Positions 13,290 through 19,970 of a DNA stretch of 24,764 nucleotides are shown here, piece by piece. The notes under the pieces are model-generated. The model did no database searches and was not told the DNA's origin. It saw only the letters and a list, made by a program, of their open reading frames with translations. Made by a program: the position numbers and the translations under genes. How positions within the stretch are numbered: position 1 is the first letter of the stretch; each line of letters starts with the position of its first letter. The stretch is from a virus, in IMG/VR virus record IMGVR_UViG_3300021964_000501, positions 1-24,764 of that record; one strand, 5' to 3'.

Positions 13290-13969
13290 TGATTTGGGAA
13301 AGATTAATTAAACTACAAAAAGAAATCATAGAAGTTTTAGATAAACATTTAATAGAATACAAAGAACCAGGTATGGATAGATTTAATAATCCTAATTGGA
13401 CAAACCGTACTTGGAAGAATAAAAGTATTAGAAGAGCACACGTAGATGTAGTTGACGCTAGAGAATCAAAAGGATTGTGGATGGCACATATATGTCTATT
13501 TCCTAATACTACAAATGGTGGACCTATTTACGGTTTTGATATTATTGCAGGCAAGAGTAAAGTTACTGGTGCGTTCCACGACTTTTCTCCACTACTTAAA
13601 AAAGAACACGCATTAACAAAATACTTTATAGAAGAAAACAAATGGTTTACACCATCAAAGGTAAGAGAATTGCCTGATTGGGCAAAGAATATCTTTAGTT
13701 CAGGAATGATTGCTGCTGGTAATGTAAGAGAAGAAAAAGAATTAGAACAAATATGTACAATGGGTTTGTCAAACTTAAACGCATATATTGACAAGATAGG
13801 TGATTATGACAACGATTCTACTAAAGAAGATGTCATAAAAGCACAGAATTATTACTGTATTAATCAACAAAAGAATCCCCATACACCGAAAACAATGCAA
13901 TCTTTAGGGTTGCCTGAAGAAGATATTAAGTTGTTTTGTGCTGATAATCTCTTTCCTACCATTAAATAA
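13289..13969 (+). CDS. pcyX: Ferredoxin-dependent bilin reductase, PcyX type
   Basis: The 226-residue protein belongs to the bilin reductase family: 'WMAHICLFPN' then 'PIYGFDIIAGKSKVTGAFHDFSP' is the family core. Aligned with PcyA (Glu76, His88, Asp105), this protein has Asp53 in HVDVV, His67 in MAHIC and Asp84 in GFDII. His67 and Asp84 have the same 17-residue spacing as PcyA. Replacement of the Glu by Asp while keeping the Asp-His pair is the published hallmark of PcyX, a phage enzyme reported to reduce biliverdin by four electrons to phycoerythrobilin. PcyA would give phycocyanobilin. The start overlaps the heme oxygenase stop (TAATG), with GAGGG ten bases upstream, so both enzymes should be made together. 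Product identity is inferred from the residues. Confidence 0.9.
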   Translation: MIWERLIKLQKEIIEVLDKHLIEYKEPGMDRFNNPNWTNRTWKNKSIRRAHVDVVDARESKGLWMAHICLFPNTTNGGPIYGFDIIAGKSKVTGAFHDFSPLLKKEHALTKYFIEENKWFTPSKVRELPDWAKNIFSSGMIAAGNVREEKELEQICTMGLSNLNAYIDKIGDYDNDSTKEDVIKAQNYYCINQQKNPHTPKTMQSLGLPEEDIKLFCADNLFPTIK

Positions 13970-13973
13970 TTCT

Positions 13974-13981
13974 TATAAATA
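13974..13981 (+). promoter_or_regulatory. T4-type late promoter box
   Basis: An exact TATAAATA lies 21 bases before the gp13 start at 14003, with an AGAGGAA ribosome site between. It begins just after the pcyX stop and would drive the neck, stabiliser and gp16 genes. Confidence 0.75.
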
Positions 13982-14002
13982 GTAGTAACAAAGAGGAATT
14001 TT

Positions 14003-14824
14003 ATGGCTGTACCATCTACACGAGAAACACTAAAGCAATACGCATTAAGAGCATTGGGTAAACCAGTGATTGAAATAAATGCTGATGACGACCAATTAGA
14101 AGATAGAATAGACGAAGCTGTACAATATTTTCAACAGTTTCACTATGACGGTATTAGAAGAACATATCTAAAATACAAATTAACTGCTGAAGATAAAGTC
14201 CGTTTATCAGGTTTAAATGCTGAAAGTGAAACTAAATCAGATTTAAAAGATACTAATGTTTCAACAACTTGGTATGAAGATAAAAATTATCTAGTAGTTC
14301 CAGAGACCATACTTTCTATTATTAATATTTTTCCAATTACAAACAAAGGTAATATGAATCTATTTGATGTTAGATATCAAATGAGATTAAATGATCTATA
14401 TGATTTTTCTTCAACATCAATGGTTAACTATGATGTTGTATTAAGACATTTAGATTTTTTAGATCATATACTAGTAGGTGAAAAACCTATGAGATTTAAT
14501 CAACACGACAATAGACTTTATATTGATATGGATTGGAAAAATGATTTAGAAGAAGACGAGTACCTAGTTATAGAATGTTATAGAAGATTAGATCCAAATA
14601 CTTACACAGATGTTTTTAATGACATTTATTTAAAAAGATATACTACTGCTTTATTTAAAAAACAATGGGGCGCTAACTTATCTAAATTCAATGGAGTTGC
14701 AATGGTTGGTGGAGTAACTTTAAATGGACAACAAATATATTCAGAAGCATTAGCAGATATAGAAAAACTAGAAACAGAAATAAGAAGCACATTTGAATTA
14801 AACCCAGCCTTTATGATCGGATAA
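14003..14824 (+). CDS. 13: Neck protein gp13
   Basis: The 273-residue protein matches the T4-like head-completion (neck) protein gp13. The N-terminus has 'TRETLKQYALRALGKPVIEI' (quoted to 20), then 'DDDQLEDRIDEAVQYF' and 'HYDGIRRTYLKYKLT'. This helix and 'YDGIxRxYLKYK' signature is shared by marine T4-like gp13 proteins. In T4 gp13 acts with gp14 on the portal vertex after DNA packaging and forms the platform for tail joining. T4 gp13 is slightly longer (309 residues). The gene heads the canonical 13-14-15-16 run and has its own late promoter box. Confidence 0.92.
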   Translation: MAVPSTRETLKQYALRALGKPVIEINADDDQLEDRIDEAVQYFQQFHYDGIRRTYLKYKLTAEDKVRLSGLNAESETKSDLKDTNVSTTWYEDKNYLVVPETILSIINIFPITNKGNMNLFDVRYQMRLNDLYDFSSTSMVNYDVVLRHLDFLDHILVGEKPMRFNQHDNRLYIDMDWKNDLEEDEYLVIECYRRLDPNTYTDVFNDIYLKRYTTALFKKQWGANLSKFNGVAMVGGVTLNGQQIYSEALADIEKLETEIRSTFELNPAFMIG

Positions 14825-14828
14825 AACT

Positions 14829-15641
14829 ATGCCAGTTAATCATTACTTTCAAGGTGGCAACGGCATTGGTAATCAAAACGAGAAAAGACTTTACGAAGAC
14901 TTAATCGTAGAGGGTCTAAAGATTTACGGCCACGATGTTTATTACCTGCCAAGAACACTAGTCAATAGAGATTTAATTTTAGGAGAAGATACAGCTTCTA
15001 GGTTTGATGACTCTTGGATGATTGAGATGTATATAGAATCAACTGAAGGTTTTGCAGGTCAACAAGAAATAGTTTCAAAATTTGGTTTAGAGATTAGAGA
15101 AGATACTACATTTATGGTATCTAAAAGAGCGTGGGATTATCACGTAGGATTAAAAGATAGTTTAATTGCTACAGGTAGACCTAACGAAGGTGATATAATT
15201 TACTATCCGTTAATGAACTCATTTTTTGAGATACAATTTGTTGAAGATCAGGAACCTTTCTTTGCATTAGGTCAATTGCCGGTTTATAAATTAAGAGTAA
15301 CTCGTTGGGAGTATTCTTCGGAAGAATTAAATACTGGTTTAGAGGCAATAGATGGCGCTGAGGATAAGTACACATTAAATCAATTAAATTACAAATTTAC
15401 TTTAGAGAGTGGTCAAGTTGCTTTAAGTGGTGAAGGATCATTAAGATTAGAACAAGATTTATCATCTGGAGAACCTGCTTTCTTAATGAATGAAGATTTT
15501 ACAGAATTATCTATACAACAACAATCATCTTATGCTGCTAATACAGATTTAGATACTGAAGCAGGTTTTGATACCCAATCAGCGTTAGATGATATATTAG
15601 ATTTTACTGAAAGAAATCCATTTGGAGATGAGGATAATTAA
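14829..15641 (+). CDS. 14: Neck protein gp14
   Basis: The 270-residue protein begins with the gp14 signature 'VNHYFQGGNGIGNQNEKRLY', followed by 'DLIVEGLKIYGHDVYYLPR', 'LGEDTASRFDDSW' and 'FGLEIREDTTFMVSKRAW'. These are strongly conserved among T4-like neck proteins. gp14 completes the head-to-tail neck with gp13. The C-terminal third is acidic and Ser/Gln-rich. The gene starts four bases after gp13 and ends one base into gp15, so it is translationally coupled to both. Confidence 0.93.
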   Translation: MPVNHYFQGGNGIGNQNEKRLYEDLIVEGLKIYGHDVYYLPRTLVNRDLILGEDTASRFDDSWMIEMYIESTEGFAGQQEIVSKFGLEIREDTTFMVSKRAWDYHVGLKDSLIATGRPNEGDIIYYPLMNSFFEIQFVEDQEPFFALGQLPVYKLRVTRWEYSSEELNTGLEAIDGAEDKYTLNQLNYKFTLESGQVALSGEGSLRLEQDLSSGEPAFLMNEDFTELSIQQQSSYAANTDLDTEAGFDTQSALDDILDFTERNPFGDEDN

Positions 15642-16444
15642 TGTTAGGTAATAGATTTTATAATCAAAGTTTAAGAAAACTTATTGTTGCATTTGGACAA
15701 GTGTTTAATAATATAGTTATACAAAGAACTAATAGTACAGGTGGTGTAACTAGCAGAATAAAAGTACCTCTTGCATATGCACCTAAAGAAAAGTTTATGG
15801 TCAGATTAGATCAACAAGCAAATTTAAATAGTAGAGAATTTGCAACATCTTTACCTCGTATGGGTTTTGAGATTACTGGATTAAGTTATGACGCTACTAG
15901 AAAATTAACTCGTGTTCAAAAATACTCACAAGCAAAATCAGGTGAAGAAGGTAAGAAAGTAAACTTTAATTATACACCAGTACCTTACAATATAGATTTA
16001 CAACTATACCTTTTTACAGCAACTGCTGAAGATGGATTACAAATAGTTGAACAAATTTTACCTTACTTTCAACCTGACTATACAGTAACAGTTAATATGG
16101 TTCCTAATTTAGATATTAAAAGAGATATACCTATTGTATTAGGAAATATTAATTACGAGGATAGTTATGATGGTGAATTTACTAATCGTAGAGCTGTTAT
16201 ATATACTATTAACTTTACTGCTAAAACATACTTGTTTGGTCCTATGAATAATCAAGGTGTTATTAAAAAGACACAAGCAGATTTAGGGTCAGATACTAAC
16301 CCTCAATTAGCAAGAGAGGAAAGAATTGTAATATTACCTAATCCAACAACTGCTGAGGCTGATGATGATTTTGGATTTACAACTACAATTAGTTTTTTTG
16401 ATGACGGTAAAAGATTTGATCCATCAAGTGGAAATGATACATAA
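15641..16444 (+). CDS. 15: Tail sheath stabiliser / completion protein gp15
   Basis: The 267-residue product starts 'LGNRFYNQSLRKLIVAFGQV', the typical gp15 opening (FYN, then an IVAFGxxFNNI helix). It continues with 'RIKVPLAYAPKEKFMVRL' and 'LPRMGFEITGLSYDATRKL'. T4 gp15 is a hexameric ring that caps the finished tail, stabilises sheath and tube, and joins the neck; its length is similar (272 residues). A GAGGA ribosome site sits in the last codons of gp14. The C-terminus is acidic and Thr/Asp-rich. Confidence 0.93.
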   Translation: MLGNRFYNQSLRKLIVAFGQVFNNIVIQRTNSTGGVTSRIKVPLAYAPKEKFMVRLDQQANLNSREFATSLPRMGFEITGLSYDATRKLTRVQKYSQAKSGEEGKKVNFNYTPVPYNIDLQLYLFTATAEDGLQIVEQILPYFQPDYTVTVNMVPNLDIKRDIPIVLGNINYEDSYDGEFTNRRAVIYTINFTAKTYLFGPMNNQGVIKKTQADLGSDTNPQLAREERIVILPNPTTAEADDDFGFTTTISFFDDGKRFDPSSGNDT

Positions 16445-16932
16445 TGACTAAACTAGAAGATAAAGTAAATGAAATACTAGGTGTTGATACACCTACAACT
16501 GTACAAAAAGAATTTAATCCACCTGTTGAAAGAAAAGAAGGTGAATTAGAATTAGCTATAGAAAAAGATATTAATACAGATTATGATTATAGTAGAGAAA
16601 GTTATTACAATCTAATTGAAAAAGGACAAGAGGCAATTCAAGGTATACTTGATATTGCAAAAGAAGGTCAACATCCTAGAGCATATGAAGTTGCTGGACA
16701 ACTTATTGGTCAAGTAGGAACAACTGTTGATAAATTACAAGACTTACAAAAAAAATTAAAAGATTTAAAAGAAGTTCCTGGTAAAGCAAGTGCCAATATT
16801 AAAAATGCTTTATTTGTAGGCTCTACTGCTGAACTACAAAAAATGTTAAATAAAAAAACTGTTGAAACAAATAGTGAAAGAAAAAGTGAAAATGATAATG
16901 ACAAAAACTTCAAAGACATCACACCTAAGTAA
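16444..16932 (+). CDS. 16: Small terminase subunit gp16
   Basis: The 162-residue protein matches T4 gp16 in length and central helices. The core 'YSRESYYNLIEKGQEAI' with 'ILDIAKEGQHPRAYEVAGQLI' forms the long antiparallel coiled-coil hairpin that builds the terminase ring. It is followed by 'VDKLQDLQKKLKDLKEV'. The last 30 residues are Lys/Asn/Glu-rich and disordered in appearance. gp16 recognises viral DNA and stimulates the gp17 ATPase. The start codon overlaps the gp15 stop by one base. Unlike T4, gp17 does not follow directly: two genes are inserted. Confidence 0.93.
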   Translation: MTKLEDKVNEILGVDTPTTVQKEFNPPVERKEGELELAIEKDINTDYDYSRESYYNLIEKGQEAIQGILDIAKEGQHPRAYEVAGQLIGQVGTTVDKLQDLQKKLKDLKEVPGKASANIKNALFVGSTAELQKMLNKKTVETNSERKSENDNDKNFKDITPK

Positions 16933-16947
16933 TACTTTTATAACTCT

Positions 16948-16955
16948 TATAAGTA
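16948..16955 (+). promoter_or_regulatory. Variant late promoter box TATAAGTA
   Basis: TATAAGTA differs by one base from the T4 late box and lies 19 bases before the ATG at 16975, with a TGAGGAA ribosome site. The same variant precedes gp20 at 22510, which supports it as a functional form. Confidence 0.55.
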
Positions 16956-16974
16956 TCTGTATGAGGAATTATAT

Positions 16975-17577
16975 ATGATAGATGTAAGACAAATAGACTT
17001 GGAATTAGCAAAAAGTTTTCTAAAAACCGAAAGAGGTTATAGTGAAGATGAAGTCAGTAGATTGTTAGAAAAAACTACCACAGAGTTAAGAGGTAGTGTC
17101 TTTCTCAAAGATGAAAAAATAACAGTAAAAGGACCTATTTTTGAAAAATTTGTTAAAGGTGTTAATGTATGGTTGGGTGCTTTTGACGGTAATCAATTTG
17201 TAGGAATACATTGGCACGCTATTTCTTGGCACGCTGACTCAGATAAAAACTTTGATGAACACGATATTTTTGACGGTATGATGTTTGCAGAAAATGAAGA
17301 AGCTGCAAGAGCCTTAGATAAAAAATTTTTAGATATGAATAAAAATAATTTTGTAGTAAATTATTCATTTTGTTTTCCAGATGATGAATGGAAATTAGAT
17401 TTCAGAAAAACTTTAGGTTATACAAGTTGGGCTGCTGCTAAGTATCCAATAAAAAAAGGTTATGGTACACTTCATTATTTAAAAAGACTTTCAGGAACTG
17501 AAAGATTGAGTGAAGAAGAATTAAGAAAAAAACAAATTGAAAGATTAAAGAAAGAATTGGAGGATCTAGGTGGTTAA
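16975..17577 (+). CDS. Unknown protein inserted between gp16 and gp17
   Basis: I do not recognise this 200-residue protein. Residues about 65-90 form a strand pair with a His/Trp cluster (VWLGAFDGNQFVGIHWHAIS, then WHAD). The segment 'FRKTLGYTSW' (143-152) resembles the end of an acetyltransferase (GNAT) fold, where 'xxKxGFxxx' is common, so a small acyltransferase-like domain is possible but weak. The last 30 residues (EEELRKKQIERLKKELEDL, partly quoted) are a likely coiled coil. It has its own variant late box. It overlaps the downstream oxygenase by eight bases, suggesting the two are made and perhaps used together. Confidence 0.6.
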   Translation: MIDVRQIDLELAKSFLKTERGYSEDEVSRLLEKTTTELRGSVFLKDEKITVKGPIFEKFVKGVNVWLGAFDGNQFVGIHWHAISWHADSDKNFDEHDIFDGMMFAENEEAARALDKKFLDMNKNNFVVNYSFCFPDDEWKLDFRKTLGYTSWAAAKYPIKKGYGTLHYLKRLSGTERLSEEELRKKQIERLKKELEDLGG

Positions 17578-18223
17578 AGAATATAAATTTCCGAAAGAAA
17601 GTTTTATAGGTGGATGGTATATTAATCCAAACAACTGTGATTCTTTGATAGATTTATTTAAAAAAAATTCTAGCCTGCATAAGGAAGGTGTTATAGGTGG
17701 ACCATACAATATTAATAAAAATAATAAAGACTCTATTGATCTCGGAATACATCCTGATTACACAGACCCAGCGTTTTTAGAATACAAAAAAGCATTAAAA
17801 GAATGTGTTATTGAGTATGAAAAAATATATCCTGAATTAAAAAATTTTAATGCTTATGGAATGCAAGAAGGTGCTAATATACAGTATTATAAACCTGGTG
17901 CAGGTTATTTTGCTGAGCATTGTGAAAGAACATCTAAAAATGAAAATCGTTGTCTTGTATGGATGACATATTTAACAGATACACCTGATGCTGGTACACA
18001 TTTTAAATATCAAAATATTACAACACCTTGTAAAAAAGGTTTGACATTGATTTGGCCAACAGATTTTACACATACTCATAGTGGACAAATATCTAAAACA
18101 CACGAGAAATATATTATTACAGGATGGTTTGGATATGAAAAAAGTTTATGGGAAGATGATCCTAGAGAAATAAAAACAAATACAGATGGACAAAAATTTC
18201 AAACTTTTAAAAAAATATATTAA
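17570..18223 (+). CDS. 2OG-Fe(II) oxygenase
   Basis: The 217-residue protein resembles the phage prolyl-hydroxylase-like 2-oxoglutarate/Fe(II) dioxygenases. The core is 'GAGYFAEHCER' (His117, Glu119), 'RCLVWMTYLTDTPDAGTHF' and 'KKGLTLIWPTDFTHTHSGQI' (His168 or His170), ending 'KYIITGWF'. The metal triad would be H-x-E...H, with Lys180 as a candidate 2OG anchor. Most family members have H-x-D, so the Glu is a variation. The GTG start at 17570 overlaps the previous gene by eight bases and is preceded by GGAGG. The end overlaps the gp17 start by one base. The substrate is unknown; its place beside terminase suggests late expression. Confidence 0.85.
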   Translation: MVKEYKFPKESFIGGWYINPNNCDSLIDLFKKNSSLHKEGVIGGPYNINKNNKDSIDLGIHPDYTDPAFLEYKKALKECVIEYEKIYPELKNFNAYGMQEGANIQYYKPGAGYFAEHCERTSKNENRCLVWMTYLTDTPDAGTHFKYQNITTPCKKGLTLIWPTDFTHTHSGQISKTHEKYIITGWFGYEKSLWEDDPREIKTNTDGQKFQTFKKIY

Positions 18224-19857
18224 TGGCAGTAACAGACGCATATTTAGGTAACCCTAATTTAAAAAAGATAAACACACCACAAGAGTTTACTAAAGAGCAA
18301 ATTTTAGAATATCAAAAGTGTGCTAATAATCCTGTGTATTTTATGGAAACATATGTAAGGATTGTATCGCTTGATGAAGGTCTTGTGCCTTTTAAGATGT
18401 ATGATTTTCAAAAAAAGATAGTAGATACTATTCATAATAATAGATTTACAATTTGCAAACTACCTAGACAATCAGGTAAATCCACAACAACGGTTTCTTA
18501 TTTAATGCACTATGCAATGTTTAATCCAAATTCTAATATTGCTTTACTTGCTAACAAATCTTCAACTGCTAGAGATATATTAAGTAGATTACAACTTGCA
18601 TATGAAAATTTACCAAAATGGATGCAACAAGGTGTAGTAAACTGGAACAAGGGTAATATTGAACTAGAAAATAAATCAACAATAGTTGCCGCTGCTACTT
18701 CTTCAAGTGCTATTAGGGGTGGTTCTTATAATATAATATTCCTTGATGAGTTTGCTTTCGTACCTACAAACATTGCTGAAATGTTTTTCAGTTCCGTTTA
18801 TCCTACAATATCTTCAGGACAAAAAACTAAAATGGTTATCGTATCAACGCCTTATGGTATGAATCAATTTTATAAATTATGGATTGACGCAGAAAAGAAA
18901 AGAAACGATTATATTCCTATTGAAGTACATTGGTCAGAGGTGCCTGGTAGAGATGACGAGTGGAAAGAACAAACAATTAGAAATACATCTCCTGAGCAAT
19001 TTCAACAAGAGTTTGAATGTGAATTTTTAGGTTCTGTTAATACTCTTATTTCACCATCAAAAATTAAAGCCTTAACTTATGAATCACCTACAATATCAAA
19101 AGGAAGTGTGGATCAGTTTGAACAACCTATTAAAGGTCGTACATATGTGGTTACAGTTGATGTCGCAAGAGGTGTAGAAAAAGATTACTCAGCATTTGTA
19201 GTATTTGATGTAACTAAAATGCCATTTAGAGTTGTTGCAATTTATAAAAACAACGAAGTAAAACCTTTTGTATTTCCTAATATTATATCTGAAATTGCTA
19301 AACGATACAATCAAGCACATATTTTAACCGAGGTAAATGATATAGGTCAACAGATAGCAGAAGCACTACAATATGAAATAGAATATCCTAATGTATTAAT
19401 GTGTACTCAAAAAGGTCGTGCTGGTCAAATACTAGGCGCTATGTTTAGTGGTCGTGGTTCTTCTCTAGGTATGCGTATGACAAAAGCAACAAAAAAAGTA
19501 GGTTGTGCTAACATAAAGACACTTATTGAAGGAGACAAGTTGATAGTTAACTCTTTTAAAATCATACAGGAGATGTCAACTTTTGCCAAGAAAGGTCAAT
19601 CCTGGCAGGCTGAGGACGGTAGCAATGATGATTTAATGATGTGTTTAGTTATGTTTGGTTGGGTATCAAACCAAGGTTATTTTAAAGAATTAACAGATCA
19701 AAATGCTCGTATGCAGATGTATGCTGAACAACAAAATTTAATAGAACAAGATATGGCGCCATTTGGTTTCGTAGATGACGGCATAAATGAACAAGAACAA
19801 GAAACAGTTGATGAATATGGAGATAGATGGATACCTGTGGTTCGTAAAAACCACTAG
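18223..19857 (+). CDS. 17: Large terminase subunit gp17 (packaging ATPase/nuclease)
   Basis: The 544-residue protein carries the complete two-domain plan of T4 gp17. The ATPase half has Walker A at 81-88 (PRQSGKST), Walker B at 171-176 (IIFLDE, catalytic Glu176) and a coupling motif at 207-210 (VSTP). The RNase H-like nuclease half has acidic residues at Asp313 (TVDVARG), Glu370 (LTEVND) and Asp469/Asp470 (NDDLMM), corresponding to T4 Asp401, Glu458 and Asp542. It cuts the concatemer and drives DNA into the prohead through the gp20 portal. No Shine-Dalgarno sequence is visible, and the ATG overlaps the oxygenase stop (TAATG), so it probably depends on coupled translation. Confidence 0.96.
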   Translation: MAVTDAYLGNPNLKKINTPQEFTKEQILEYQKCANNPVYFMETYVRIVSLDEGLVPFKMYDFQKKIVDTIHNNRFTICKLPRQSGKSTTTVSYLMHYAMFNPNSNIALLANKSSTARDILSRLQLAYENLPKWMQQGVVNWNKGNIELENKSTIVAAATSSSAIRGGSYNIIFLDEFAFVPTNIAEMFFSSVYPTISSGQKTKMVIVSTPYGMNQFYKLWIDAEKKRNDYIPIEVHWSEVPGRDDEWKEQTIRNTSPEQFQQEFECEFLGSVNTLISPSKIKALTYESPTISKGSVDQFEQPIKGRTYVVTVDVARGVEKDYSAFVVFDVTKMPFRVVAIYKNNEVKPFVFPNIISEIAKRYNQAHILTEVNDIGQQIAEALQYEIEYPNVLMCTQKGRAGQILGAMFSGRGSSLGMRMTKATKKVGCANIKTLIEGDKLIVNSFKIIQEMSTFAKKGQSWQAEDGSNDDLMMCLVMFGWVSNQGYFKELTDQNARMQMYAEQQNLIEQDMAPFGFVDDGINEQEQETVDEYGDRWIPVVRKNH

Positions 19858-19869
19858 GTTTTGATCTAT

Positions 19870-19877
19870 TATAAATA
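19870..19877 (+). promoter_or_regulatory. T4-type late promoter box before gp18
   Basis: An exact TATAAATA starts 13 bases after the gp17 stop, in the context CTATTATAAATATC. It would give a leader of about 88 bases before the gp18 ATG, the longest leader in the window. Confidence 0.75.
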
Positions 19878-19970
19878 TCAGTAAGATTGAAATTTAAATA
19901 TGGGCGTATGAATAATACGAGTTTTGAACAAATATGACAACTAAATTAGCTAATTAGAGGAGAATAACTT
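19878..19970 (+). promoter_or_regulatory. Long gp18 leader with two inverted repeats
   Basis: The leader contains a short inverted repeat (CGTAT, five bases, ATACG at 19914-19928, positions within a base or so). It also has a perfect 12-base palindrome AATTAGCTAATT at 19944-19955, immediately before the GAGGAG ribosome site. A nine-codon open frame (MNNTSFEQI) lies inside. Stability is low because the repeats are AT-rich, so a regulatory role is only a possibility. Confidence 0.35.

Noticed and set aside
13528-13794. Minus-strand open frame inside pcyX
   Set aside because: The + strand frame carries the FDBR active-site motifs; the antisense frame has no supporting signal.
16936-16955. Possible hairpin formed by two TTATAA segments before the gene at 16975
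   Set aside because: The two palindromic TTATAA units give a weak AU-only stem without a U tract; the late promoter variant explains the sequence better.
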